NCBI RefSeq assembly: GCF_024721265.1
Contig: NZ_JAMXOC010000015.1
Location: 1 to 64,000, forward strand
Length of the DNA stretch: 64,000 nucleotides
Source of the DNA: Ohessyouella blattaphilus
Lineage (GTDB): Bacteria; Bacillota; Clostridia; Lachnospirales; Lachnospiraceae
Direction: 5' to 3'
The notes under the pieces are model-generated. The model was given only the letters and a program-made list of their open reading frames with translations, made no database searches and had not been told where the DNA came from. Position numbers and translations under genes: made by a program. Below are positions 54,363 through 63,076 of this stretch, in pieces (the stretch's first letter is position 1; every line of letters starts with the position of its first letter).

Positions 54363-55283
54363 TTACTTGTTTTGGGCAACTTTTAGCTTTTTAGGCTCTA
54401 AGGTTGCGAATAATTCTCGCTGCAGAAAGATGGGTTCCCCGTCGGTGTGGACAGGCAGGGGGCAGTCGCTGACAATCTCCACGGTCTTTCCTTTTAGAAG
54501 GTAAATTCCTTTGGCAAAGGTGTGATATCCTTTAAAGGCTAAAGGCAGCAGTGTTAGAAACCGTAGCTTGGAAATATTAGCGGCGATGATAACGTCTAGT
54601 TCCCCGTCGGTAGAATCGGCTTTGGGACAGAATTTAAAGCCGCCACCCTCGTAGGGGTGATTCATCACTGTGGCAAATAGCACATTCTCATAACGATGTC
54701 GGATGCCGTCTACAGTGATGGTCATCGTCGTGGGCCTGGACTTGATGATTTGGGAAAAAGCAACACCAGTGTACGCTAGCTTCCCTAGCCCTAACTTATT
54801 AAAAAACTTCTTAAGCCTAGAGACTACGACCTCGTGACAAACCGCCGCGTCAAAGCCAATCCCTGCACTAACGGCGAAGCGTCTTTTTTTATTTTCTTTA
54901 TAGGTGATATAGCCCACATCCATAAAAGCGTAACTAGGCGTATCTAAAATATAGCCGAGGGCTTCTAGTGGCTCCTTTGGTAAGTGAAAGCCTCTGGCGA
55001 AATCGTTGCTTGAGCCGATGGGAATATAGCCTAAGCAGACCTTGTCTAAGTCATAGATGCCATTAATGACTTCGTTAATAGTACCGTCGCCGCCAAGGAC
55101 CACCAGTTGGTGAATGCCATCGGTCTCGGTGATTTTCCTAGCTATTTTCGTTGCGTGCTTTTGGTATTTGGTCTCATAGGCTTGGTAATCCACTTCCCGC
55201 CGGATAAGCTCCTTCTCAATTAAGTTCCAGGTGGATTTGCCAAGGCCAGAGCGGGCGTTGGGATTAACTATAAAATGATACAT
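54363..55283 (-). CDS. diacylglycerol kinase-family lipid kinase (DgkB/YegS-like)
   Basis: The 306-residue enzyme shows NPNARSG at the N-terminus, GGDGTINEVINGI, PIGSSNDFARGF and HTDGEP, the hallmarks of DAGK catalytic-domain proteins. It likely phosphorylates diacylglycerol at the membrane face. It follows the TetR gene by 11 bases. Confidence 0.94.
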   Translation of the reverse strand: MYHFIVNPNARSGLGKSTWNLIEKELIRREVDYQAYETKYQKHATKIARKITETDGIHQLVVLGGDGTINEVINGIYDLDKVCLGYIPIGSSNDFARGFHLPKEPLEALGYILDTPSYAFMDVGYITYKENKKRRFAVSAGIGFDAAVCHEVVVSRLKKFFNKLGLGKLAYTGVAFSQIIKSRPTTMTITVDGIRHRYENVLFATVMNHPYEGGGFKFCPKADSTDGELDVIIAANISKLRFLTLLPLAFKGYHTFAKGIYLLKGKTVEIVSDCPLPVHTDGEPIFLQRELFATLEPKKLKVAQNK

Positions 55284-55294
55284 AATTCGTCTCC

Positions 55295-55879
55295 TTAAAA
55301 TAGGCCGTCTAAGTAGGTCGCTAAAGAACGTTCCATATTACTAGCAAAAGGTGCTTGGCCCTTCTTTAAACACCACTCAAAGACATTGCCGATAACGAGC
55401 ATTCGGATATCGGTGGTGATTTGCTCTAATTCATATGGTAAGGCAATAACTCCTGCATCTAAGCATTTTTGCAAGTAGTTTTCCACCGTCACAATTGGGT
55501 AGGGACGTTTGGTCCGAATACTAGGGTTTAACGATTGATTCTTCGGCGTATAGTAGTTGGCCATAAATTCAACCCCTAGGGTTTCGCAGTAGTGAGCATA
55601 GTTTAGATAGACGGAGATAATATTTTTCTTGATAACTTGAATATTGTCAGTTTTAGCAAAATTCGTATGAAATGCCTCTGGTTGCTCCTCAATGTAGTAA
55701 GAGAGTAAGTCGTCCTTTGTCTTAAAGTGATGATAGAAACTTCCGTTAGAAACTCCCGCCTCTTGACAGATGTTTTTTAGAGATAGCTTTTCGTAACCGT
55801 CGCGTTCTAAAATAGTCTTGGCAGCAGCGAAAATTTTCGCTTTTGTCTCCTTAGATTTTTGTTGTTGTTTACTTAGCAT
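55295..55879 (-). CDS. TetR-family regulator of the lipid-enzyme group
   Basis: The 194-residue protein has the TetR helix-turn-helix (DGYEKLSLKNICQEAGVSNGSFYHHFKTKDDLL, residues 28-60 approximately). It is the first gene of the minus-strand group with the lipid kinase and GDPD. A palindrome over its own -10 suggests autorepression. It is unlike the two proline-linked TetR proteins. Confidence 0.92.
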   Translation of the reverse strand: MLSKQQQKSKETKAKIFAAAKTILERDGYEKLSLKNICQEAGVSNGSFYHHFKTKDDLLSYYIEEQPEAFHTNFAKTDNIQVIKKNIISVYLNYAHYCETLGVEFMANYYTPKNQSLNPSIRTKRPYPIVTVENYLQKCLDAGVIALPYELEQITTDIRMLVIGNVFEWCLKKGQAPFASNMERSLATYLDGLF

Positions 55880-55913
55880 AAGCGGGGATTCTCCTACGTT
55901 TTATCGTGCTTTT

Positions 55914-55926
55914 AGTATAGCATACT
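55914..55926. promoter_or_regulatory. candidate TetR operator over the divergent promoters
   Basis: AGTATAGCATACT is a perfect AGTAT/ATACT inverted repeat with three central bases. On the minus strand it contains a TATACT -10 box for the TetR gene; on the plus strand it lies just before the tex -35. Confidence 0.55.
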
Positions 55927-55930
55927 TTCA

Positions 55931-55959
55931 TTGCTTATTGCATTAGAATCCGTTATAAT
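55931..55959 (+). promoter_or_regulatory. promoter of tex
   Basis: TTGCTT at 55931-55936 and TATAAT at 55954-55959 with a 17-base spacer. Confidence 0.75.
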
Positions 55960-55996
55960 TGTAAGGTATGTTAAGTGTAGAAAGGATTTCGAAAAG

Positions 55997-58153
55997 ATGG
56001 ACATTAATAAGAAAATCACGGAAGAACTAGGGGTCAAAGAATGGCAGGTTGATGCTGCCGTCGCTCTGATTGACGAAGGTAACACGATCCCTTTTATCGC
56101 CCGCTATAGAAAAGAAAAGACGGGAGAGCTAGACGATGAGCAGCTCCGTAAGTTACATGAGCGTCTCTTATATTTACGCAACTTAGATGAGAGACGGGAA
56201 ACCGTTCTTTCGGCGATTGAAGAACAGCAGAAGTTGACACCCGAGTTAAAGGTTCAGATTTTGGCCGCCACCACCTTAGTGGAGCTAGAGGATTTGTATC
56301 GCCCGTATAAGCAGAAGAAGCGGACTCGGGCTACCATCGCGAAAGAAAAGGGCCTAGAACCTTTAGCAAATATTATCCTATTGCAACAGACCACAAAAAG
56401 CATCGACGAGGAGGCGCTAGCTTATCTCGATGAAGAAAAAGAAGTAAAGACTGTCGAAGAGGCGATTAGCGGTGCCTTAGATATTATCGCCGAAGGGATT
56501 TCCGATGTAGCCGATTACCGGAGCTATATTAGAAAACGGGCCTTCGATGCCGGTAAGCTTGTAAGTCAGGCCAAGGACGAAAAAGCAGAATCGGTGTATG
56601 AGATGTATTACGATTTTGAAGAGCCGCTTAAGAAGCTAGCCGGTCACCGAATCCTCGCCCTTAATCGCGGGGAAAAAGAAAAGTTCTTAAGTGTAAAAAT
56701 AGAAGAACCAAAAGAAGAAATTATCCGCTTTTTAGAGAAGCAGACGATTACGAAAGACAATCCGAACACCAACGAATTACTAAGAGCGGCGGTCCAGGAT
56801 AGCTATAAGCGCTTAATTGCCCCGGCCATCGAACGGGAAATCCGTAGTGACTTAACAGAGAAGGCCGAAGATGGCGCAATTGCTGTCTTTGGAAAGAACT
56901 TAGAACAGCTTTTAATGCAGCCTCCGATTGCCGGACAGACGGTTCTTGGCTGGGACCCAGCTTTTCGTACGGGCTGTAAATTAGCGGTGGTCGATCCCAC
57001 GGGAAAAGTGATCGGTACGACGGTTATCTATCCGACGGAACCAACTACGCCGGCGAAGATTGCTGCGTCAAAGAAGGTATTAAAGCAGATTATCAGCAAG
57101 TACCACGTAAGTCTCATTTCTCTAGGAAACGGGACCGCTTCCCGGGAGTCAGAGCAATTTATCGTAGAACTCTTAAAGGAGATTCCCGAGTCAGTTCAGT
57201 ACGTAATTGTTAATGAAGCGGGAGCATCGGTATACTCGGCGAGTAAGCTGGCAGCAGAAGAATTTCCTAAGTTTGACGTCGGTCAAAGAAGCGCAACCTC
57301 GATTGCCCGGAGAATTCAAGATCCGCTTGCAGAGCTAGTAAAGATCGATCCAAAATCCATCGGTGTAGGTCAGTATCAGCATGATATGAATCAAAAGAAG
57401 CTAACAGAAGCCCTTTCTGGAGTGGTGGAAGGTAGTGTAAATAAAGTCGGGGTGGATTTAAATACGGCTTCAGCCCCTCTGCTTTCCTATATTTCCGGAA
57501 TATCCGGAGCGATTGCTAAGAATATTGTCATCTACCGGGAAGAAAACGGTCGCTTCAAAAGCCGTCGGGAGTTATTAAAAGTAGCGAAGCTAGGACCAAA
57601 AGCCTATGAGCAATGCGCAGGCTTTATGAGAATTGCTGATGGCAAGAACCCTCTGGATGCTACTAGCGTCCATCCGGAATCCTATGAAGCCGCCAAGCAG
57701 CTCTTAGAAAAGCAAGGCTTTAAAGCAGAAGATATTACTGGGGGGAAACTTGTAGGTTTATCCTTAACCATTAAAGATTACAAGCACTTAGCGGAGGAGT
57801 TGGGAATTGGGGAAATTACCCTTCGGGATATCGTGAAAGAGCTAGAAAAGCCGGGACGAGATCCTCGGGACGAGATGCCAAGACCGATTCTTAGAACCGA
57901 TGTTTTGGATATGAAAGATCTAAAAGATGGCATGATATTAAAAGGCACGGTACGTAATGTCATCGACTTTGGGGTGTTTGTTGATATTGGAGTACATCAA
58001 GACGGCCTTGTGCATATTTCGGAAATTACCGATAAGAAATTTATCAAACATCCACTAGAAGCGGTTAGCGTAGGGGATATCGCCACAGTGAGAGTTTTGG
58101 GTGTGGATTTGAAGAAAAAACGTATTTCTCTTTCGATGAAAGGAATTAATTAA
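55997..58153 (+). CDS. tex: Tex-family RNA-binding transcription accessory protein
   Basis: The 718-residue protein has the Tex N-terminal helices (VDAAVALIDEGNTIPFIARYRKE), a YqgF-like domain (LGWDPAFRTGCKLAVVD), helix-hairpin-helix motifs (VGVDLNTASAPLLSYISGI) and a C-terminal S1 domain (LKDGMILKGTVRNVIDFGVFVDIG). ATG 55997 with AAAGGA upstream is preferred; an earlier in-frame start at 55931 lies in the promoter. The YitT gene follows by three bases. Confidence 0.95.
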   Translation: MDINKKITEELGVKEWQVDAAVALIDEGNTIPFIARYRKEKTGELDDEQLRKLHERLLYLRNLDERRETVLSAIEEQQKLTPELKVQILAATTLVELEDLYRPYKQKKRTRATIAKEKGLEPLANIILLQQTTKSIDEEALAYLDEEKEVKTVEEAISGALDIIAEGISDVADYRSYIRKRAFDAGKLVSQAKDEKAESVYEMYYDFEEPLKKLAGHRILALNRGEKEKFLSVKIEEPKEEIIRFLEKQTITKDNPNTNELLRAAVQDSYKRLIAPAIEREIRSDLTEKAEDGAIAVFGKNLEQLLMQPPIAGQTVLGWDPAFRTGCKLAVVDPTGKVIGTTVIYPTEPTTPAKIAASKKVLKQIISKYHVSLISLGNGTASRESEQFIVELLKEIPESVQYVIVNEAGASVYSASKLAAEEFPKFDVGQRSATSIARRIQDPLAELVKIDPKSIGVGQYQHDMNQKKLTEALSGVVEGSVNKVGVDLNTASAPLLSYISGISGAIAKNIVIYREENGRFKSRRELLKVAKLGPKAYEQCAGFMRIADGKNPLDATSVHPESYEAAKQLLEKQGFKAEDITGGKLVGLSLTIKDYKHLAEELGIGEITLRDIVKELEKPGRDPRDEMPRPILRTDVLDMKDLKDGMILKGTVRNVIDFGVFVDIGVHQDGLVHISEITDKKFIKHPLEAVSVGDIATVRVLGVDLKKKRISLSMKGIN

Positions 58154-58156
58154 AAA

Positions 58157-59032
58157 ATGAAAAAACATTGGGGAAAAACCCTAGAAGCGCCGCTCTGCGT
58201 GCTTTTAGGGAATCTTATTTTAGCCTTTACGGTGGTGGCCTTCGTGTCTCCTAAAGGTATTATTATGGGCGGAGCCACGGGAATCGGCTTAACTATTTCC
58301 CACTATCTGCCGATAAATCTATCGATGGTTATTTTTATCATCAACGGTATTTTCTTTATTTTTGGTGCTGTTATATTGGGAAAAAAATTCGCCTTGATGA
58401 CAATCGTCAGTTCCATTACGTACCCTATTTTCTTGGCCCTGATTCAAAGGATTCCTAGGATTGACGAGTTAACAGATAGCTATTTTCTCGCCACTATTTA
58501 CGGTGGGGTCCTTCTAGGAGTAGGGATTGGTCTCATTGTCCGCGTCGGTTCTTCTACGGGAGGAACGGATGGACTGGCCTTGATATTTAATAAATTTACT
58601 CATGTGTCAGTAGCCATGCTTCTGTATGTCATTGATTTTTCCGTGTTGCTACTGCAAGTGATATTTTCGGATACGGAGCAGATTCTCTATGGTATCTTGA
58701 CGTTAGTACTTTGCACCCTAGTACTTAACCGGGTAACCCTTCTCGGTAAGAGTCAGATTCAGCTTTTCGTTATTTCGCCGAAATACGAAGAGATTAGAAA
58801 GAGCTTGCTTAAGAAAATCGATGTAGGTGTCACCATGGTGGCGATTGAATCGGGCTTTGATAAGAACGAAATGAAGGGCGTGCTTTGCGTTATTAATAAT
58901 CGTAAGTTATACGCTATCAACGAACTAATTAGAGAAATTGATCCACAAGCGTTTGTTACTATCAGCCGAATTAATGAAGTGCGGGGGCGCGGATTTAGTT
59001 TGGAACGAGTAAAGAGTGAGAATAGAGAGTAA
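58157..59032 (+). CDS. YitT-family membrane protein (DUF161/DUF2179)
   Basis: The 291-residue protein has about five membrane helices with the glycine motif GGVLLGVGIGLIVRVGSSTGGTDGLA by position 112-140, followed by a soluble DUF2179 domain (GVLCVINNRKLYAINELIREIDPQAFVTI). Function is unknown; other families members are common in Firmicutes. It directly follows tex. Confidence 0.92.
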   Translation: MKKHWGKTLEAPLCVLLGNLILAFTVVAFVSPKGIIMGGATGIGLTISHYLPINLSMVIFIINGIFFIFGAVILGKKFALMTIVSSITYPIFLALIQRIPRIDELTDSYFLATIYGGVLLGVGIGLIVRVGSSTGGTDGLALIFNKFTHVSVAMLLYVIDFSVLLLQVIFSDTEQILYGILTLVLCTLVLNRVTLLGKSQIQLFVISPKYEEIRKSLLKKIDVGVTMVAIESGFDKNEMKGVLCVINNRKLYAINELIREIDPQAFVTISRINEVRGRGFSLERVKSENRE

Positions 59033-59061
59033 AGCTTTATTGAGAGAGGGGCAGTTTTAAA

Positions 59062-60576
59062 ATGACAAATATGGCGGTGGCGATTGTTTACGTTGCAATT
59101 TTAATTGTAATAATAGTGTTTTTTATGGTTACTTATACGGGAGGGAATAGAAAACGGCCAGTAGCGAAAGCTTTTTTATTTATGGCTGTGATGTCAGTAT
59201 GCTGGGTGGCGTGTGAGATCTTATACCATTTAACACAAAATGCGACAGTTGCACGATTACTATACGATTATAAAATACCTTTTGTAACCTTGGCGGCAAC
59301 CTCGACGGTTCCTTTTGTATTTTACTTTTACGGTCTGAATCGGCGGTTGAATAGAATGACCTACGTTTTACTATATCTTATTCCGGCAGTTACGACTTTA
59401 TTTGCACTGACAAGTCCTTTACACACCTTGTTACGTCAAAAATTAGTGGTTAATATTAGCCCAGTTCTTCATACGGACTACAATGTGCGTGGAATATGGT
59501 TTTGGGTGCATACGTTGCAGGTGTACTTAACGCTATTATGTGTAGTGTTTTTTGTGATTCGTCAGCATTACAAAACACCGCGAAGCAAACGGGCGGCTTC
59601 GAACTTTCTGCTATTTGGAATAACATCAACAATGGCTCTTAGTATTGTATCTGTTTCTAATATTATTAAAACACCATTTGATATTACTCTAATTGGTATA
59701 TGCGTTGCCCTTGTTTTCTTTTACATCGGAACGGCCATTAGTGAAAAAGCGGGTTTCTTATCCTTGGCCCGAGATGAGGTGTTTAATAACATGCATGAGA
59801 TGGTATTCGTCTTACATGCTGATGATACGATTGCGGAGATGAACAAATCAGCCAAGCATTGGATGGAAAAAATGAGAATCATTACCCAAGGTGGGTTTGA
59901 CGAAATCCTTGAAAGCTTAAAGGGGGCTGGGGCCGAGATTTATCCAGCGCCGGAAGAAGGAACGGGTATGGATATTCATTTTTCGACACCTCAAGGGGAC
60001 AATGTAATTATCAACTATAAAGAAAACGTTATCACAGATGATGATGGCGTGAAAGGAAAGTTTTATCTTTGTAGTGACGTGACCAAGAGTCGAGCGATTT
60101 TTCATCAACTGGCTGAACATGCCGAGCTGGATCCGCTAACGGGTTTGCAAAATCGACGAGGGTTTGAAATGGCTACTCATGCTTTGGATACGCCGTCTAA
60201 TCTACCTTTAACCGTTATTTTCGGTGATTTGAACGGATTAAAAGCAACGAATGATACCTATGGACACAAGCAAGGAGATCAACTGATCATTACGGCAGCG
60301 GCGCTGTTAAGAAATGCCTGTCCGCCAAGCGGTAGACTGTTTCGGATTGGCGGAGATGAATTTGTGATGCTGATTCCAAATTTCACCGAAGAATTAGCAG
60401 AGCAACGTCTCTGCGAAATAAATAATTTATTTGCTACCACTCGGAATCTACCTATACAGCCATCAATTGCTTTGGGGTATGCAGCAAAAAATCATCCTGA
60501 AGAATCCTTGCTAGCCGTTATCGAGGAAGCTGATGGACGTATGTATAAGAATAAGCAGGAAGCGAAGGGCGCCTAA
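59062..60576 (+). CDS. diguanylate cyclase with N-terminal 7TM sensor
   Basis: The 504-residue protein has seven hydrophobic helices in residues 1-225 (histidine-kinase-type 7TM region), a short PAS-like segment (about 240-335) and a C-terminal GGDEF domain (DPLTGLQNRRGFE, FGDLNGLKATND, RIGGDEFVML). The intact GGDEF motif indicates c-di-GMP synthesis; no RxxD inhibitory site is obvious. It is the only cyclic-di-GMP gene in the window. Confidence 0.92.
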   Translation: MTNMAVAIVYVAILIVIIVFFMVTYTGGNRKRPVAKAFLFMAVMSVCWVACEILYHLTQNATVARLLYDYKIPFVTLAATSTVPFVFYFYGLNRRLNRMTYVLLYLIPAVTTLFALTSPLHTLLRQKLVVNISPVLHTDYNVRGIWFWVHTLQVYLTLLCVVFFVIRQHYKTPRSKRAASNFLLFGITSTMALSIVSVSNIIKTPFDITLIGICVALVFFYIGTAISEKAGFLSLARDEVFNNMHEMVFVLHADDTIAEMNKSAKHWMEKMRIITQGGFDEILESLKGAGAEIYPAPEEGTGMDIHFSTPQGDNVIINYKENVITDDDGVKGKFYLCSDVTKSRAIFHQLAEHAELDPLTGLQNRRGFEMATHALDTPSNLPLTVIFGDLNGLKATNDTYGHKQGDQLIITAAALLRNACPPSGRLFRIGGDEFVMLIPNFTEELAEQRLCEINNLFATTRNLPIQPSIALGYAAKNHPEESLLAVIEEADGRMYKNKQEAKGA

Positions 60577-60587
60577 GTCCTTAAAAT

Positions 60588-60621
60588 GAGCAGGGTGTGA
60601 CAAATCAGTCACACCCTGCTC
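60588..60621. terminator. hairpin terminator between convergent genes
   Basis: GAGCAGGGTGTGAC-AAATCA-GTCACACCCTGCTC is a perfect 14-pair stem between the convergent cyclase and TetR genes. T tracts are weak on both sides. Confidence 0.75.
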
Positions 60622-60627
60622 TTAGGA

Positions 60628-61209
60628 TTACGTGCGAAAATGCCAAAGCATTAGCGGGAGCGTATCTTTACTGTAAGTAGTAAGAGAATAGCTGGCCCGG
60701 TTTAAGCACCAGTCGGTAACCAGGGCTCGTTCGCACATCGTATAGTATTTTAGCAATTCACTAATCGTACGATCTTTGCGAATCTCACCTCTGGTTTGCC
60801 CTTCCTCAATAATACTGCGCACAAGGCGGTAGTATTTGCGGTTCTGGTCAAGTAGCGTCCGGTCGCCTTTGGAGGTAAGCTGGGTTGAGTAGAGAGAGGC
60901 GATCAGATCGAGGGGCAAATGATCCTCCATAAAGCGATGAACCTCATAGTCGATTAGTAGGAGCTTGTCGATGCTACCAAGCTGTGGGTCCATTTCCTTT
61001 TCTAGGCGACGATACTGGTCGTCTAGAACATCGGATAAGGTATGTAATAGGGCGTCCTTTCCTTCAAAATAGTAGTAGAACGAACCCTTTGAAGTACCAG
61101 CAAGAGTGATGATATCATCCACCGTGGTATTGTCATAGCCGTTGCGAAAGAAAAGTTCCCACGTCGCCTTTATGATTTTTTCTTTGATACTTTCTTCTTC
61201 CTGGGTCAT
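60628..61209 (-). CDS. TetR-family regulator downstream of proC
   Basis: The 193-residue protein has the TetR helix-turn-helix (NGYDNTTVDDIITLAGTSKGSFYYYFEGKDALL). Its whole length parallels the TetR protein at 14749-15336, for example LIASLYSTQLTSKGDRTL against ILAYLYSSQLVTKDKRSL. It follows proC by 14 bases on the same strand. It is the best candidate to bind the palindrome at 62126-62147 in the divergent promoter region. Confidence 0.92.
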   Translation of the reverse strand: MTQEEESIKEKIIKATWELFFRNGYDNTTVDDIITLAGTSKGSFYYYFEGKDALLHTLSDVLDDQYRRLEKEMDPQLGSIDKLLLIDYEVHRFMEDHLPLDLIASLYSTQLTSKGDRTLLDQNRKYYRLVRSIIEEGQTRGEIRKDRTISELLKYYTMCERALVTDWCLNRASYSLTTYSKDTLPLMLWHFRT

Positions 61210-61223
61210 AGCTTCTTCCTTCC

Positions 61224-62018
61224 TTATAGTGAACGAGATTTATCAGCGGAGGCAAGCACCGCCTCCATAACGGCTGAACGAAAGCCCATATTTTCTAAGG
61301 TGCGCACGCCTTCGATGGTAGCACCGCCAGGAGAGCATACCATATCCTTTAACTCACCTGGGTGTTTTCCTGATTCTAAGAAGAGCTTGGCACTGCCAAG
61401 AAGGGTCTGAGCGGCTAGTTCGTAAGCTTGCGACCTTGAGAGACCGCCAACTACGCCAGCATCAGCCAGGGCTTCGATAAATAGGAAGCAATATGCCGGT
61501 CCACAGCCGCTGACACCTGTTAAAATATCTAATAGATCTTCTTTGATGGCCACGGTACGTCCAAAAGCATTGAGGACTTCCAGGCCTTTCTTTAAGTCTT
61601 CTTCTGTCACTTTATCGCCAGCACAGACACCAGTCATGCCTTCTTTTACCAGGGCTGGGGTATTCGGCATCGTCCGGATAATTTTCATCTCTTTACCAAA
61701 GGTTTCATTTAACCAAGCCAATGTTTTTCCAGGAATAATGGTGATAAAGAGCTGGTCCTCCCGGACGTGGTCGCGAATATCTTTAATCACCTCTTCCACA
61801 AACTGGGGCTTAACCGAAAGCACCACGATATCTGCCAGACTCACCACCTCTAGATTCTGATCGGTTACTTTAATGCCGAAGTTCTTTGCGGTCTTCTCTC
61901 TACTAGGAGCGTAGACATCAGCTCCGATAATATCTTCTTTGTGATAAGCACCACTGTCTAATAAACCACCAATAATTGCTCCAGCCATGTTGCCACAACC
62001 AATAAATCCGATTTTCAT
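61224..62018 (-). CDS. proC: pyrroline-5-carboxylate reductase
   Basis: The 264-residue enzyme reduces pyrroline-5-carboxylate to L-proline with NAD(P)H. Motifs: IGFIGCGNMAGAIIGGLL (Rossmann), IIRTMPNTPALV, SGCGPAYCFLFIEAL and the proC signature ending in CSPGGATIEGVRTLE. Beside the hydroxyproline dehydratase genes it most likely handles the product of HypD. AGGAGGT lies upstream. Confidence 0.97.
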   Translation of the reverse strand: MKIGFIGCGNMAGAIIGGLLDSGAYHKEDIIGADVYAPSREKTAKNFGIKVTDQNLEVVSLADIVVLSVKPQFVEEVIKDIRDHVREDQLFITIIPGKTLAWLNETFGKEMKIIRTMPNTPALVKEGMTGVCAGDKVTEEDLKKGLEVLNAFGRTVAIKEDLLDILTGVSGCGPAYCFLFIEALADAGVVGGLSRSQAYELAAQTLLGSAKLFLESGKHPGELKDMVCSPGGATIEGVRTLENMGFRSAVMEAVLASADKSRSL

Positions 62019-62051
62019 AAAATACCTCCTGTGCGTGTGTGTTCAGTATCC

Positions 62052-62080
62052 AATATAGCACCCGGGATTACATACGTCAA
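62052..62080 (-). promoter_or_regulatory. promoter of proC
   Basis: On the minus strand TTGACG (62080-62075) and TATATT (62057-62052) are 17 bases apart. Confidence 0.75.
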
Positions 62081-62095
62081 AAAATTGATAATTAA

Positions 62096-62147
62096 TTGAC
62101 AAGAACGGGGAAAAATGCTATCTTTGACTTAAGTTTAAACTATAGTC
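62096..62147 (+). promoter_or_regulatory. promoter and operator palindrome of the hypD activase gene
   Basis: TTGACA at 62096-62101 and TATCTT at 62119-62124 are 17 bases apart. Immediately downstream, 62126-62147 is a 22-base near-perfect palindrome with core AGTTTAAACT and outer GACT/AGTC. It covers the expected start of transcription near 62131. Such placement fits repression, probably by the TetR protein encoded after proC. Confidence 0.75.
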
Positions 62148-62161
62148 TAAAAGGAGTCAAT

Positions 62162-63070
62162 ATGCCAATTATTACAGGGATTCAGAAGTATTCTATCCAT
62201 GATGGCCAGGGGATTCGCAGTACTGTGTTTTTTAAAGGATGTCCTCTTTCCTGTAGCTGGTGTCACAATCCGGAAACCCAGAATTATCAGCGGCAGCTCT
62301 CAGTGGATGAAGAGCGCTGTAGCGGCTGCGGAAAGTGTCTAAAAGGCTGTGAGACAGAGTGCATTCAGTTAGAAGCTACACGCACCCAGACGGATTTTGA
62401 CAAGTGTACTGCTTGCGGTGATTGTGCAGATTACTGTTATCAGAACCTGCGAACGGTAATCGGAGAAGAATACGAAGTCGAAAAGTTAGTGGATTTGCTA
62501 AAGCGTGACGAGATGTTTTACGAAGAGTCTGGCGGCGGCGTAACGCTTTCGGGCGGTGAAGTAATGACCCAGGATATGGATTATTTAGAAACGCTTCTAA
62601 AAAAGTTAACTCTTCTGGGTATTAGCGTCAATATCGATACGTGCGGATATGCCCCTTATGTAAACTTTGAGCGGATACTGCCTTATGTGGACACCTTTCT
62701 GTACGACGTGAAGGTGATTGATGACCAGAAGCACCGTCATCACATGGGGGTATCGAACACTCTGATTCTGGAAAATCTGGAAAGACTCGCCTTAGCAGGG
62801 GCCAGCCTTAATATTCGGATACCGGTAGTCGGTAGCGTAAACGCAAACTCTCAAGATATAAAGGCGATTGTCGATTATCTTGGGGAGCGAAAGATCCAGC
62901 CAGTCCAGATTAATTTACTACCCTATCACAATACTGGCTCAGGAAAGTATGGGCGTATCGGTAAGGAGTATCAAGGAGAAACTTATGCGACACCCGCGGC
63001 AGCAGAGATGGATGACTTTGCCAAGCTATTTACGGGTGCCGGTTTTACAAATGTCAAAATAGGAGGATAG
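62162..63070 (+). CDS. glycyl-radical activating enzyme for HypD
   Basis: The 302-residue radical-SAM protein has the CxxxCxxC cluster in FFKGCPLSCSWCHNPE, then two ferredoxin-type clusters (CSGCGKCLKGCETEC and CTACGDCADYC) inserted as in PFL-activase relatives, and VTLSGGEVMTQ. It generates the glycyl radical on HypD, whose gene starts six bases later. AAAGGAG precedes ATG 62162. Confidence 0.95.
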   Translation: MPIITGIQKYSIHDGQGIRSTVFFKGCPLSCSWCHNPETQNYQRQLSVDEERCSGCGKCLKGCETECIQLEATRTQTDFDKCTACGDCADYCYQNLRTVIGEEYEVEKLVDLLKRDEMFYEESGGGVTLSGGEVMTQDMDYLETLLKKLTLLGISVNIDTCGYAPYVNFERILPYVDTFLYDVKVIDDQKHRHHMGVSNTLILENLERLALAGASLNIRIPVVGSVNANSQDIKAIVDYLGERKIQPVQINLLPYHNTGSGKYGRIGKEYQGETYATPAAAEMDDFAKLFTGAGFTNVKIGG

Positions 63071-63076
63071 GAAAGG

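Noticed and set aside
58580-58720. Selenocysteine or frameshift in the YitT gene
   Set aside because: The frame is continuous with normal family motifs on both sides.
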